Source: Nocardia goodfellowii
GTDB lineage: Bacteria; Actinomycetota; Actinomycetes; Mycobacteriales; Mycobacteriaceae
Assembly (NCBI RefSeq): GCF_017875645.1
Contig: NZ_JAGGMR010000001.1
Location: 6,138,001 to 6,202,000 of the forward strand
Reading direction: 5' to 3'
Length of the DNA stretch: 64,000 bases
Below, in pieces: positions 32,699 through 42,363 of this stretch. A model generated the notes under the pieces. That model made no database searches and was not told where the DNA came from. It worked only from the letters and a program-made list of their open reading frames with translations. A program made the translations under genes and the position numbers. Numbering within the stretch: the first letter of the stretch is position 1; every line of letters begins with the position of its first letter.

Positions 32699-33925
32699 CT
32701 ACTCGGCCGGATTCAGATGCACCGGAAGTGTCCGGTGGCCATTGGAGATGAAACTGGCGACGTGCCCGAACTCCGCCGGGTCGGCGGCGAACGTCATGTT
32801 CGGGAAGCGTTCGAACAGCGCCGGCAACGCCACCAGCGCCTCCAGACGGGCCAGCGGCGCACCGAGGCAGTGGTGCACGCCGTGACCGAAGGACAAGTGC
32901 TCCTTGGACGGTCGCGTCACGTCGAACTCGGCCGCTGTTTCGCCGTGCACCTTCGGATCACGGTTGGCCGCGGCATACGAGGCGAGGATCGGATCGCCCT
33001 TGGCGATGCGGATGCCGCCGTCGATGTCGATATCGTCGGCGGCGAAACGCAGCGGCAGGTGCGCGACGGGCGCTTCGAAACGCAGCGACTCCTCGACGAG
33101 GTCGGACCACGCGACGTTGCCCTCGACCACGGCGGCCCGCTGGTCGGGACGGGTCAGCAGCGCGTGGATGGATTGGTCGAGCAGGTTGACGGTGGTCTCA
33201 TGGCCCGCGCTGATGACCAGCAGCAGGGTGTCGATGAGCTCCTGCTCCTGCAGCTGGGTGTTGTCCTCTTCGTCGCGATGCGAGATCAGCAGGCTCGTCA
33301 TGTCGTCGCCGGGGTGCTCACGGCGGTAGGCCACCAGTTCACCGAGGATCCGGTACATCTCCATGTAGTTGGCCTGGGATTCCTCCGGGCCGAGGGAGGT
33401 GTCGAAAATGCCGTCGACGCACTGGCGCAGGCCCTCGTTCAGCGACTCCGGCACGCCCATGAGTTCCGAAATCACTTGAATCGGAAGCGGATACGCGAAC
33501 CGCTCGCGCAAATCGACCGGCCCTTCGGCGGCGGCCAGGTCGTCGAGCAGCGCGTGGGCGATTCGTTCGATCTGCGGCCGCATCGCCTCGGTGCGGCGGT
33601 GGGTGAACGCTGGTGCGACCAGCTTCCGTAGTCGGCGATGGTCGGCGCCGTAGGCGGTGAACATGTTGTTCACGGCCACCCAGAGGAACAGCGGCCAATC
33701 CTGCGGCACCTCGCCGTTGATGAAGGCCGGCCAGTGCTGGCGCGCGTCCTTGGACACCCGCGGGTCGATCAGCATCTTCTTCAGCACTTCGGCGTCGGTC
33801 ACCGACCACGCGCGCACACCACCCGGCAACTCGACAGCACTGACCGGTCCGCGCTCGGCGATGCGGGCGGCCTCTCCTTGAATGTCGGTACCGGCGGGAT
33901 CCAGGACAATGGGCTGACTGTCCAT
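32699..33925 (-). CDS. Cytochrome P450, CYP154-like (conservon)
   Basis: A 408-residue P450 with all canonical elements: I-helix SAGHETT, K-helix EESLRF (ExxR) and haem loop [10 protein letters not shown] (Cys about 353). The ATG at 33925 follows an in-frame GTG. It follows the ExxR-lacking P450 after 11 bases. In Streptomyces conservons, CYP157 and CYP154 genes are found paired behind cvnA-D, and the present pair fits that rule, so the name CYP154-like rests on context as well as sequence. Substrate unknown; electron partners not encoded nearby. Confidence 0.88.
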   Translation of the reverse strand: MDSQPIVLDPAGTDIQGEAARIAERGPVSAVELPGGVRAWSVTDAEVLKKMLIDPRVSKDARQHWPAFINGEVPQDWPLFLWVAVNNMFTAYGADHRRLRKLVAPAFTHRRTEAMRPQIERIAHALLDDLAAAEGPVDLRERFAYPLPIQVISELMGVPESLNEGLRQCVDGIFDTSLGPEESQANYMEMYRILGELVAYRREHPGDDMTSLLISHRDEEDNTQLQEQELIDTLLLVISAGHETTVNLLDQSIHALLTRPDQRAAVVEGNVAWSDLVEESLRFEAPVAHLPLRFAADDIDIDGGIRIAKGDPILASYAAANRDPKVHGETAAEFDVTRPSKEHLSFGHGVHHCLGAPLARLEALVALPALFERFPNMTFAADPAEFGHVASFISNGHRTLPVHLNPAE

Positions 33926-33936
33926 CACTTCTCTCC

Positions 33937-35178
33937 TTAATACACGTGCAGCGGAGGCGATTTCGGGAAGGTGACCGGTAGGGACACCAATGCGCGATGG
34001 AACGGTCCCGGCCGCCAGTGCAGCTGGTCGGGCGACACCCCCAGCCGCATTTCCGGTAGTGCGTCAAGGATTTGGTCGATGGTTTCCTGGGCGATCAGGT
34101 AGGCCACGGACCGGGCGGGGCAGGCGTGCGGGCCGAGGCTCCACGCCAGATGCGAACGGTTGTCGGTGTATTCGCCCGCGCTGATGGCGGGATCGTTGTT
34201 GCAACCGGCCATGCTGATGACGACCGGCTGATGCGCGGGCAGCCACACGCCGTCGATGAGCATCGGCTGGCGCGGATAGGAGACGCAGTAGTTCGCCATG
34301 GGCGGGTCGGTGAACAGCACCTCGTCCAGTGCGTCGCGGGTGGAAAGACTGCCACCCAACAGGTTTCCGGCGAACCGGTCATCGGTGAGCATGAACACCA
34401 GCGTGTTCACGATGAGGTTCTGCTCCGGCTCGATGCCCGCGCCGTAGATGGTCGCCAGCTGGTGGATCATCTCCACATCGGTCAACTTCGCCGGGTGGGC
34501 GAGCAGCCGTGAGGTGAGGTCGTCGCCGGGTTCCTTGCGCTTGCGGGAAGTGAGCTCCACCAGCGCGTCGCTGAGCATGGCGTTGCCCTTGTCGGCGTTG
34601 ACGCCCTCGAAGATGGCGGCCATACCGGTGGCCACCTGCTGGCCGATATCGGGTGGGCAGCCGATCACCTCATTGAGCACCGCGAACGTCGCCGGGAAGG
34701 CGTACTGACTGATCAGATCGGCGTAACCGTCGCTACAGAAGGTGTTGATCAGCGGTATCGCGATGCGCTCGACGGTGGCGTGCAAGGAGTGCAGATCGAC
34801 CGCGCTGATCGCGGCGAGATTGGCCTGGCGGTAGCGCAGATGCTCGATTCCCGCGCTGCGCAACGCGTTCGGGCGCCACTCCAGCATCGGCAGAATGGGG
34901 CATTCGCCGGGCACGTGCTGCTGCCAGGTGCGCGGGTCGGCCGGGAAGTGGTCGGGATCGTTGAGAATCCGCAGCGCGGTGTGATAGCCGATCACCAGGG
35001 TCGCGGGAATTCCCGGGGAGAGTTCGACCGGCACCAAAGAGCCGTATCTGCGGCGCATTTCGTCGTAGGCGCGGTGCGGATCGGCCGCGAACTCCTCGTC
35101 ATACAGGGACACGCGCGGGCCGTCGGTGTCGACCGGTGAGCCGTGGGGTACCGGACAGCGATCGGCCTGGGGCGGCAT
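33937..35178 (-). CDS. Atypical cytochrome P450 lacking ExxR, CYP157-like (conservon)
   Basis: A 413-residue P450 with a divergent core. The K-helix reads DEVLF instead of ExxR, the I-helix [11 protein letters not shown] lacks the usual acid-threonine pair, and the haem loop is [10 protein letters not shown], with Trp for Phe and Ala for the final Gly; the axial Cys is kept (about 353). CYP157 enzymes in Streptomyces conservons are the known group without ExxR, and this protein occupies the same place. Loss of the oxygen-activation residues suggests altered or no monooxygenase activity. The ATG at 35178 is two bases after the cvnD stop; an in-frame TTG upstream is possible. Confidence 0.85.
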   Translation of the reverse strand: MPPQADRCPVPHGSPVDTDGPRVSLYDEEFAADPHRAYDEMRRRYGSLVPVELSPGIPATLVIGYHTALRILNDPDHFPADPRTWQQHVPGECPILPMLEWRPNALRSAGIEHLRYRQANLAAISAVDLHSLHATVERIAIPLINTFCSDGYADLISQYAFPATFAVLNEVIGCPPDIGQQVATGMAAIFEGVNADKGNAMLSDALVELTSRKRKEPGDDLTSRLLAHPAKLTDVEMIHQLATIYGAGIEPEQNLIVNTLVFMLTDDRFAGNLLGGSLSTRDALDEVLFTDPPMANYCVSYPRQPMLIDGVWLPAHQPVVISMAGCNNDPAISAGEYTDNRSHLAWSLGPHACPARSVAYLIAQETIDQILDALPEMRLGVSPDQLHWRPGPFHRALVSLPVTFPKSPPLHVY

Positions 35179-35180
35179 GG

Positions 35181-35780
35181 TCAAAGCAAGGACTCCTGAC
35201 GATGGAACAGGAATTCGACGAGCGTGATCAGCGAACGCAGACAGGTGCCCCGATTGCGGGCATCGAGCGCGGTGAGCGGCGTCTCGGGCGTGAGATCGAG
35301 CGCGTCCCGGACCTCCTCCAGCGGATAGCGCGTGGCGTCGTCGAAGACGTTGACCGCCACCGAATACGGCACCCCGCGCTCCTCGAGCACCGAGAGCACC
35401 TCGTCGGAGCGCTCGATGCGCCGGGTGTCGACCAGCACCAGCGCACCCAGCGCACCACGGGCCAGCTCTTCCCATAAGGGGACGAAACGCTGCTGGCCCG
35501 GGGTGCCGAAAAGGTATAGCGCCAGTTGGGGATTCAACGTGATGCGGCCGAAATCCATCGCGACGGTGGTCTGCGTCTTCTGACCGAGCCCGGCCATGTC
35601 ATCGATGCCGATGCTGGCTTCGGTGATGGTCTCCTCGGTGCGCAGCGGCGTGATCTCCGAGACGCTGCTCACGAACGTGGTCTTGCCTACCCCAAAGTTC
35701 CCCGCTACCAACAGCTTTACCGATCGGGTCACGGTCTCCGGCACATAATTGACTTCAGGCCGGGAGAGCACGGAGCCCAT
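35181..35780 (-). CDS. cvnD: Conservon GTPase CvnD
   Basis: A 199-residue small Ras-like GTPase: P-loop GNFGVGKTT (near 26-34), a switch region with TETITEAS, the GTPGQQRFVPLW G3-like motif, and NVFDD replacing the usual NKxD. This is the ATP/GTP-binding component of conservons, thought to associate with the sensor-like CvnA and roadblock CvnB at the membrane. The start is set at 35780, where the family begins, and it overlaps cvnC by 26 bases. Atypical G4 motif is normal in this family, whose nucleotide specificity can be relaxed. Confidence 0.9.
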   Translation of the reverse strand: MGSVLSRPEVNYVPETVTRSVKLLVAGNFGVGKTTFVSSVSEITPLRTEETITEASIGIDDMAGLGQKTQTTVAMDFGRITLNPQLALYLFGTPGQQRFVPLWEELARGALGALVLVDTRRIERSDEVLSVLEERGVPYSVAVNVFDDATRYPLEEVRDALDLTPETPLTALDARNRGTCLRSLITLVEFLFHRQESLL

Positions 35781-36102
35781 CGAGTACCTCCTTGAGAATG
35801 GCAAGCTGTGGCACGTTGGTGGGCACGGGTATGGCCAGGCATTCGTGGTCGAGCAAGTCGGAGACGACGATCTTCACCACCGAAGGCGGCAGATCCAGGT
35901 ACGCGGCGATCTCGGCGATGGAGAGGGCTCCGTTATTGCAGACCTCTCGTACCCGCCGAGCCTCCGGGCGGGCACCCTGCGGCAGGATGTGGCCCGCCGC
36001 GACGACGATGGTCACCAGATCCAGCTCCCGGCTGGGGCGCGAACGCCCCCCCGTGCGCACGTAGGAGCGGACCAGGTCGGGGTCGCGCCGTGGCCTGGTC
36101 AT
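35755..36102 (-). CDS. cvnC: Conservon DUF742 protein CvnC
   Basis: A 115-residue DUF742 protein. VRSYVRTGGRSRPSREL opens the domain and LSIAEIAAYLDLPPSVVKIVVSDLL forms a winged-helix-like segment near the middle. DUF742 is always found between the roadblock and GTPase genes of conservons. Its ATG overlaps the cvnB stop, and its 3' end overlaps cvnD, so the three are translationally coupled. Role in the complex unknown. Confidence 0.9.
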   Translation of the reverse strand: MTRPRRDPDLVRSYVRTGGRSRPSRELDLVTIVVAAGHILPQGARPEARRVREVCNNGALSIAEIAAYLDLPPSVVKIVVSDLLDHECLAIPVPTNVPQLAILKEVLDGLRALPA

Positions 36103-36518
36103 CGCCGATCGCTGTCCGCTCTCCGCTGCGAGTACTTGCCGAGTTCGTGCCCGACCCGGGCGGCGAGCTCGTTCATGCGATGCGCGATCAGACTCACGTC
36201 CGCCTCGGTGGTGGTCGAAACGCCGAGCAGCGCACCGTCTCCCGCCGCGGTGATGAAAATCATCCCCTCGTCGTATTCGGTCATGTTCTGCCGCAGACCG
36301 GTGCCGGTCCCGCCACAGAACTCACCCAAAGCCTTACCGAGCGAACGCAATCCGGACGCGGCAGCGGAGAATCGCTCGGCGTTGTCTCGGGTGATGCCTT
36401 GCGAGTGGGCGATACGCAGACCGTCCTCGGATAGCAGGACGGCGAAACGCACACCGGGAACGCTGAGCTCTTCGAGTAACCAGCCGAGCTTGTTACTGGA
36501 ATCGGTGGCGGTGCTCAT
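36099..36518 (-). CDS. cvnB: Conservon roadblock/LC7 protein CvnB
   Basis: A 139-residue roadblock/LC7 protein with LLEELSVPGVRFAVLLSEDGLRIAHS and the C-terminal ITAAGDGALLGVSTTTEADV strand-helix pattern. Such proteins bind the CvnD GTPase in regulatory modules, by analogy with the MglB-MglA pair. The ATG at 36518 overlaps the cvnA stop (TGATG), and an in-frame TTG precedes it. Its position between cvnA and cvnC is the invariable conservon order. Confidence 0.9.
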   Translation of the reverse strand: MSTATDSSNKLGWLLEELSVPGVRFAVLLSEDGLRIAHSQGITRDNAERFSAAASGLRSLGKALGEFCGGTGTGLRQNMTEYDEGMIFITAAGDGALLGVSTTTEADVSLIAHRMNELAARVGHELGKYSQRRADSDRR

Positions 36519-37876
36519 CAAGGCGTCGTCCCTTCCGTGTTCTCAGCCGCGGCCGCTCGGCCGCTCTTGGATCCGGTCTGCCATGCGGCGGCGATATCTG
36601 GTCGAGCTGGTCCCGGTTCGGTGCGCTGGGTGGCCGGCCTGGCCGGCGCGGCGGCGAGGCCGGGCGCGACCGGGCGACGGCGGCGCTTGGGCAGACCACC
36701 ACTGGTGATCTCGTGCACCGCGAAAGCCTGGTCGGCACCTTCGGGTTCGGGTTCGGCGGGTCGCTGGACGGCCGGCTCCGGCACGACGGCCGCTTCCACG
36801 GCGGGCGTGGCCTCCGGGGTGGCGAGCAGCGATTCCGGGATGTAGACCATGGCCCGCATACCCCCGTAAGCGTTGGGCCCGTCGATGTAGACGGTGAATC
36901 CGTAGCGGCGAGCGAGCGCGGCGACACCGGGGAAGCCGACCTTGGGCGCGGGGCCGAGTTGATGGATATCGACGGTGCGCTCCCCTGCCAGGATCTGGCG
37001 CGCCTCCTCCATCTGCTCGGAGTTCATCCGCACACCCGCGTCGTCGATGATGACAGTGATGCCGTGATGGCCTTCTTGGAAGCTGATGTCGACGAACGAC
37101 GTCGGCGGCGAGTAGCGCAGCGCGTTGTCGAGCAGCGTGGCCAGCGTGTGCACGAGCGGCTCCACGGCGCGACTGATCACCACCCGATCGGACTGGTGGG
37201 ACCGCACGCGCAGATAGTCACGCACGCGACCGGTGGCGCCGCCGACCACGTCGGTGAGCGATTGCGCGGGCCAGCGCCTGCCGGGCAGACCACCGCACAC
37301 GATGACGTAGGACTGCGCCTGGCGGATCATCTGCTGCACCGTGTGGTCGATGCGCGTGAGCGTGGCGTAGACCTCGTCCCCGCGGTGGGTACGCAGGGCG
37401 GCGCTGACGACCTGGCCCGCGTCGGCGCCGAGGCTGACCACCGAGGTACCGAAGGCGCGCACCGCGCCGCTGGTGGCGTCGCGGGCGGCGGCGGTTACTT
37501 CCGCGCGTGCCTTTGTCTCGGCCTGTTCGACCGCGGCGCGCATGCGCTCCTCCGCGTCGGTCTGCACCTTGCGCAACTCATCGGCATAACGTTCGCCGAG
37601 CCACTGCAGACACTGCACGAAGCGCGTGTTCTGCATACCCTCGAGCACGTCGAAAGTAGTGGTGGGAGCCTCGAACCGCCGGACAGCGTCGGTAATCGCC
37701 GGCACGGTGTGCACGGCGAAGGATTCGAGGGTGTCCTCGTACGCGCGCTGCAGGCCAGTGAGCTCATCGATCCGTAGCTGCTGCCGTCTACCAGCATTGA
37801 CGAAATACACCGTAACGGCGATGACCAGCGCTGGAGCGATGATCCACGGAAGTACCTGTGCCATTTCTAGGTTCAT
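36518..37876 (-). CDS. cvnA: Conservon sensor-kinase-like protein CvnA
   Basis: A 452-residue protein with one N-terminal membrane helix (IIAPALVIAVTVYFV, about 12-26), a central helical region rich in Ala/Glu, and a histidine-kinase-type ATPase domain: N-box LATLLDNALRYSPP and G1-like IDDAGVRM. There is no recognisable phospho-accepting His block and no response regulator gene nearby, so it probably acts through the conservon partners rather than a two-component pathway. The C-terminal ~90 residues are Pro/Ala-rich and probably disordered. It heads the operon cvnABCD-P450-P450-helical protein. Confidence 0.9.
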   Translation of the reverse strand: MNLEMAQVLPWIIAPALVIAVTVYFVNAGRRQQLRIDELTGLQRAYEDTLESFAVHTVPAITDAVRRFEAPTTTFDVLEGMQNTRFVQCLQWLGERYADELRKVQTDAEERMRAAVEQAETKARAEVTAAARDATSGAVRAFGTSVVSLGADAGQVVSAALRTHRGDEVYATLTRIDHTVQQMIRQAQSYVIVCGGLPGRRWPAQSLTDVVGGATGRVRDYLRVRSHQSDRVVISRAVEPLVHTLATLLDNALRYSPPTSFVDISFQEGHHGITVIIDDAGVRMNSEQMEEARQILAGERTVDIHQLGPAPKVGFPGVAALARRYGFTVYIDGPNAYGGMRAMVYIPESLLATPEATPAVEAAVVPEPAVQRPAEPEPEGADQAFAVHEITSGGLPKRRRRPVAPGLAAAPARPATQRTEPGPARPDIAAAWQTGSKSGRAAAAENTEGTTP

Positions 37877-38051
37877 CCGGTTACGTCACGCCTTTCCTCA
37901 CACCCGCCGACAAACAAGGCTCTAGCCTCACATTGCCTGCGGGACAGGCGATCACACCAATGCTCCCGCGGACTTGCTCACATTAGCAGGATCCCAGCGA
38001 ACGCGTAACGTTCAGCAACAGTTACGGATTCGAAGAACCGGCGGTACCGGA

Positions 38052-38057
38052 TACCAT
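38052..38057 (+). promoter_or_regulatory. -10 box for a leaderless SRPBCC gene transcript
   Basis: TACCAT followed by six bases and the ATG at 38064, consistent with a leaderless mRNA and with the chosen start. Confidence 0.5.
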
Positions 38058-38063
38058 GCCCGC

Positions 38064-38501
38064 ATGGCGAAACTGAAGGTCTCCGTAGACGTCCCGCTAA
38101 CCCCGGATCGGGCCTGGGCGCACACCTCGAACCTTTCCGAGCTGGACCAGTGGCTGACCATGCACGAGGCATGGCGCAGCGAGGTGCCCGAAGAACTGAC
38201 CGAGGGCAGCACGCTGGTCGGCGTGGCCGCGGTCAAGGGCTTTCGCAATCGGGTGACCTGGACGGTCGAGAAGGCCGAACCGCCGCGCCGGCTGAAACTG
38301 CGCGGCGCGGGCAAGGGCGGGACCAAGCTGGGCCTGGAACTGCTGGTGGCGCCCAAGGGCTCGGGTTCGGAGGTGACCGTCGACATCGAACTCGGCGGGC
38401 GGCCGCTGTTCGGTCCGATCGGCAGCACGGTGGCGCGTGCGATCAAGGGTGATATCGAAAGGTCCCTGGACAAGTTCGTCACGCTGTACGGCGAGAAATA
38501 G
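38064..38501 (+). CDS. SRPBCC-fold protein
   Basis: A 145-residue START/Bet v1-like (SRPBCC) protein: MAKLKVSVDVPLTPDRAWAHTSNLSEL at the start, a central KGFRNRVTWTVEKAEPP strand pair, and a C-terminal helix DIERSLDKFVTLYG. Mycobacterial homologues are annotated as polyketide cyclase-like or toxin-related hydrophobic-ligand-binding proteins without proven function. A leaderless promoter supports the start; the 30 codons upstream are not convincing. It is divergent from cvnA with 187 bases between and is followed by a strong bidirectional hairpin. Confidence 0.85.
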   Translation: MAKLKVSVDVPLTPDRAWAHTSNLSELDQWLTMHEAWRSEVPEELTEGSTLVGVAAVKGFRNRVTWTVEKAEPPRRLKLRGAGKGGTKLGLELLVAPKGSGSEVTVDIELGGRPLFGPIGSTVARAIKGDIERSLDKFVTLYGEK

Positions 38502-38515
38502 CCCCCTGAACGAAC

Positions 38516-38549
38516 TCGGGCCCACGATGCCGAAGCGTCGTGGGCCCGA
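38516..38549. terminator. Bidirectional hairpin between SRPBCC and DHA2 genes
   Basis: TCGGGCCCACGA and TCGTGGGCCCGA form a perfect 12-bp stem with a 10-base loop, between two converging genes. Confidence 0.8.
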
Positions 38550-38560
38550 ATCGAACACCG

Positions 38561-40120
38561 TCAGTGCACGAGCACCTGGGCATTACCGTCGGCCGGCACC
38601 GGCGGCTTGGTGCGCGGCAGGAAGTAGGCCGGAATCAAGGCCAGCACCATCAGGATCAGCGCCACCACGAAGGTGTTGCTGAACGACTCCGCGGCCAGGC
38701 TCAGCGCCTGCGCCTTCTGCGCCGCGAACTCCGCCGCCGCCTCCGGGGGCAGCGTGGCGGGATCGGGCAGCGCCGCGGCCTGTTCCGGAGACTGCCCCGC
38801 GGTGGGCAGGCCCTTGTCCTTCATCTGATTGGTCAGGATCACCGCGATGGTGGCCGTGCCGATCGAACCGGCGGTCTGGTTGATGATGTTCATCAGCGTC
38901 GAACCGCGCGCCACCTGCTGATGGGTCAGCGTCTGGATCGCCGCCGTCATCACCGGCATCATGGTGCAGCCCATACCCAGACCCATGATGAACAGGCCGG
39001 TGCCCAGCATCAGATACGAGGTGTCGGCCTCGAGCTGGGTGAAGAACACCATGCCGATGCTGATCACCGCGATACCGGTCAGCACGATCTTGCCCGGACC
39101 GATCTTGTCGACCAGGCGGCCCGCGATCGGCATGGTCAGCATGGCGCCCAACCCCTGTGGCGCCAGCATCAGACCGGCCGAGAGCGAGGTCTCACCCTGC
39201 ACCGACACCAGGTAGGACGGCAGCAGCAGGCCCGCCCCGAAGAACGCCGCGGCGAACAGCGTCATCGTCAGCACCGAGAACAGCAGCGACTTGTTGCGGA
39301 ACAGGTACAGATCGATCAGCGGGTGCTTGGCGCGCAGCGCGTGGAAGACGAAGGCCACCAGCAGCAGCGCACCGATGAGCATGGTCACCCAGACCTTGGG
39401 CGCGGTGACCCGGCCCTCGTCCGGAATGGAGGAGACGCCGAACAGGAACAGCGCCAGACCCGGTGAGGCGAGCAGCATGCCGATGAAGTCGAACGACTCC
39501 GAGGGCTGCGGCTTGTCCGCGGGCAGGATGATGAAGGCGTAGACCAGGGCGATGACGCCCAACGGGAGGTTGATCAGGAAGATCCACTCCCAGGAGAAGT
39601 CGTCGATCAGCCAGCCGCCGAGGATCGGGCCACCGATCGGGCCGAGCAGCATGGGAATGCCGAGCACGGCCATTACCCGGCCGATCCGCTGCGGACCGGC
39701 GGCGTGGGTCATGATCGTCATACCGAGCGGCATGAGCATGCCGCCGCCGATGCCCTGGACGACCCGCGCGGCGATCAAGGTCTCGATGCTCCAGGCGAAG
39801 CTGCACAGCACCGAGCCGAGCACGAAGAACGCCAGCGCCGAGATGTAGAGGCGCTTGGTGCCGAACCGGTCGGCCGCCCAGCCGGTCATCGGGATGACCG
39901 TGGCCAGCGCCAGCGTGTAGCCGGTCATCGACCAGGCGGTCAGGGCATAGCTGGAACCGAATTCGTGCTGGAACTCGGGAATGGCGATGGTCACGACAGT
40001 GATGTCGAGGATCGACATGATCGCGCCGAGCACGACCACGCCGGCGATTTTGAAGACTCTCGCGTCGAGCTTGTCGTCGGCCGCGTCTTGGTCGGCCTTG
40101 ATATCCGGAGGTGATGTCAC
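38561..40120 (-). CDS. MFS drug exporter, DHA2 (14-helix) family
   Basis: A 519-residue membrane protein with fourteen predicted helices. LDITVVTIAIPEF is the DHA2 helix-1 motif, WSMTGYTLALATVIPMTGWAADRFGTKR contains motif A, and GGGMLMPLGMTIM corresponds to motif C, all typical of EmrB/QacA-type proton antiporters. Start is GTG at 40120. It probably exports drugs or cell-made hydrophobic compounds. No MFP partner gene or local regulator is adjacent; 85 bases separate it from the next MFS gene on the same strand. Confidence 0.9.
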   Translation of the reverse strand: MTSPPDIKADQDAADDKLDARVFKIAGVVVLGAIMSILDITVVTIAIPEFQHEFGSSYALTAWSMTGYTLALATVIPMTGWAADRFGTKRLYISALAFFVLGSVLCSFAWSIETLIAARVVQGIGGGMLMPLGMTIMTHAAGPQRIGRVMAVLGIPMLLGPIGGPILGGWLIDDFSWEWIFLINLPLGVIALVYAFIILPADKPQPSESFDFIGMLLASPGLALFLFGVSSIPDEGRVTAPKVWVTMLIGALLLVAFVFHALRAKHPLIDLYLFRNKSLLFSVLTMTLFAAAFFGAGLLLPSYLVSVQGETSLSAGLMLAPQGLGAMLTMPIAGRLVDKIGPGKIVLTGIAVISIGMVFFTQLEADTSYLMLGTGLFIMGLGMGCTMMPVMTAAIQTLTHQQVARGSTLMNIINQTAGSIGTATIAVILTNQMKDKGLPTAGQSPEQAAALPDPATLPPEAAAEFAAQKAQALSLAAESFSNTFVVALILMVLALIPAYFLPRTKPPVPADGNAQVLVH

Positions 40121-40205
40121 CGGTTAAGGGTGCCAGTTGCCCCGACAAATAACCAGAGAAGCCCGGCGGGTCGGAGAGTGACTGCCGCCACCCTCCCCCA
40201 CTCGG

Positions 40206-42137
40206 CTACTTCGGCAGTTCGGCCAGCTCCCGCCGCACGACCTCATCGTGCGCCGCCGCCGCGGCGGCCGCCCGCCGCGGGCTCCAGTGCCCGGACATGA
40301 CGAACACGAACGGGATGAACAGCACCTGGGCGATCAAGCAGATCCACCACCAGCGTCCCCACTGACCGGGCGAATCGTGCTTGGCCTGCCGCACTTCCGG
40401 GCCGCGCTCGGCCAGGTAGGCGCGATCGGAGGCGGAAATGGTGTTGATCGCCTGCAGTTTCGCGCCCGCGTCCGCCAGTTTCGGGGCCACCCGCGCGGCG
40501 ACGGTGAGCTCGTCGCGCGGCACCGCCTGCGTCGCGGTGAGCCGCGCGATCGCGTCGTTCACCGGAATGGCGAACTTCTGCGCCACCTGACCCACCGCGG
40601 CGAGGCCGGCGTTGCCGTCGGCCGGATCGGCCGCCAGTGCCGCCTGCGTGTCGGGGTTGATGGCGTTCAGTGTCTGTAGTTCCTGCGGGTACTTCGCCTG
40701 AAGCGCCAGCGCCGTCTGGATCTCGGCGGCGGTGGCCCCGCTCAGCTTCTGCATCGCGGCGAGCTGCGCGGCCTGATCGCCCGGGTCGGCCTGCAATGCC
40801 GCGAGGGTTTCCGGGCCGACGGTCTGGATGGTGGCGAGCTCGGCGGCATGCGCGGCCTGGATCTGCGCCAGGCGCGGCCCGTAATTCACCAGCGGCCCGG
40901 CGGCGTTCACCACGAGCAGCAAACCGAACAGGACCAGCGTCACCACGCCGCGCAGGGTGCCGCCCCAGACCGCGAGGCCGACCGCGGTGGCGGCGGGGTT
41001 CCGCTCCTCCACGGTTTCGGTGAAGCTGGCCATCCAGGTGGAGTAGGCGATACCGGTACCGATCGCGATCAGCGCGAAAATCCAGGCCCAGGTGTAATAC
41101 CCGGTCTCCGGATTGTCATTGTGCTGGATCAGGATGAACATGCCGACGATCGAGATGAGCGCACCGGCGATCATGAACGGCTTGCGGACTTTCAATCGAT
41201 CCGAGGCGATACCGGCGGCCACGAGCGCGATCGCGTTGGCGCCCCAATACCAGTTGCCCAGCGCGTTCGCCTGCGCCGAGGTGAACCCGAAGTTGGTGGC
41301 CAGATAGACCGCCAGGAATGAAATGATCGTATAGAAGAAGGCCAGGAAAAGGCTGATGCCCAGAGCCGATCCGACGATATTCGGCTTCAGCATCTGCTTC
41401 CACTGATCACGTTCCAGTTCTTGCACATTCAGGCCGCGGGCGCGCGCCTCGATCAGCGCCTTGTCCCGCAGTGACACCATCACCTGATCGCGCAGTGGCG
41501 GGCTCAGTTCCCGGAGTGCGACGACCGCGACCACCGAGATCACCATGCAGATCACACCGCAGAGCCGGTAGTGGTACTGCCAGTCCGGGTGCGCGTCCAG
41601 CGTGCGGGTGGAGATCGCGGTGGTCACCAGGGCGCCGATCACCGGCCCGAGGGTCCAGAAACCCATCGCCGAGGCACGGCCCAGTTGCGGAGAGAAATCC
41701 CGGATCAACGCGGGCGTGGCCACCAGGACCGCACCCTCCACCACGCTCACCAAGACGTAGACGATCAGATAGGCCTCTTTGGTCGTCGTCGCCGGCACCG
41801 CGAACAGTGTCAGCGCCGAAACGATCACCACGCCGTAGGCGACGATATTGGCCCGCCCCCACCGATCCAGGAGACCGGCCACCAGTGAGGCGACCGCACC
41901 GAACGCGGCCCCCACGATGAAGATTCCGACGAAATACGAGAAGGACAGATCGAAATAGGCGATCAGCTCGTTGCCGACCGCGCCGGTGACGAACAATTGG
42001 TAATACAACGCGATCGAGGTGACGACCACGACGGTCAGGTACCAAGCACGCGCCGGCGTTTCAGGATAATTCGGAAGTTTGCGCTGCCAGAGCCCGGTGA
42101 GCAGGGTCGGCGGGGCGGGGATCGACGTCGAACTCAT
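40206..42137 (-). CDS. MFS transporter with large insertion before the last helix
   Basis: A 643-residue protein: eleven helices in the first ~430 residues, including LLDRWGRANIVAYG (motif A), then an unusual ~155-residue Ala/Gln-rich helical segment without hydrophobic stretches (about 432-590), and a final helix WWWICLIAQVLFIPFVFVMSG. The insert lies between helices 11 and 12, which should place it outside the cell. The insert has a weak repeated pattern (AALQADPG, AALAADPAD). Closest family is a general metabolite MFS; the substrate is unknown. Confidence 0.85.
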   Translation of the reverse strand: MSSTSIPAPPTLLTGLWQRKLPNYPETPARAWYLTVVVVTSIALYYQLFVTGAVGNELIAYFDLSFSYFVGIFIVGAAFGAVASLVAGLLDRWGRANIVAYGVVIVSALTLFAVPATTTKEAYLIVYVLVSVVEGAVLVATPALIRDFSPQLGRASAMGFWTLGPVIGALVTTAISTRTLDAHPDWQYHYRLCGVICMVISVVAVVALRELSPPLRDQVMVSLRDKALIEARARGLNVQELERDQWKQMLKPNIVGSALGISLFLAFFYTIISFLAVYLATNFGFTSAQANALGNWYWGANAIALVAAGIASDRLKVRKPFMIAGALISIVGMFILIQHNDNPETGYYTWAWIFALIAIGTGIAYSTWMASFTETVEERNPAATAVGLAVWGGTLRGVVTLVLFGLLLVVNAAGPLVNYGPRLAQIQAAHAAELATIQTVGPETLAALQADPGDQAAQLAAMQKLSGATAAEIQTALALQAKYPQELQTLNAINPDTQAALAADPADGNAGLAAVGQVAQKFAIPVNDAIARLTATQAVPRDELTVAARVAPKLADAGAKLQAINTISASDRAYLAERGPEVRQAKHDSPGQWGRWWWICLIAQVLFIPFVFVMSGHWSPRRAAAAAAAHDEVVRRELAELPK

Positions 42138-42304
42138 AGTCGAATTGCCTTTCTAGCCTCGGCAACTCGCGCTGAATCACGGCGACGGGGCGGACGAGCC
42201 GCCGGGTGCGCAAACTGTAACGACCGATCTTGATCCGCACGCGGTTTCCGGCCACTCGGTCCCGCTCATCGGAATTCTGCGATATTCGGAAACGAAGACA
42301 ACAA

Positions 42305-42343
42305 AACGCAGTGCGGGTCATCGAGACGATGACCCGCACTGCG
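42305..42343 (-). terminator. Hairpin and T-run after the ohr operon
   Basis: ACGCAGTGCGGGTCAT pairs perfectly with ATGACCCGCACTGCGT over 16 bp around a seven-base loop; on the minus strand the stem is followed by TTTTGTTGTCTTC. This is a canonical intrinsic terminator downstream of the oxidoreductase gene. Confidence 0.9.
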
Positions 42344-42363
42344 TGGACGCGATGACGGACCCG

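Noticed and set aside
36518..37876. CvnA as a two-component histidine kinase
   Set aside because: The ATPase domain is present, but no phospho-acceptor His block and no response regulator is nearby. The roadblock, DUF742 and GTPase genes identify a conservon instead.
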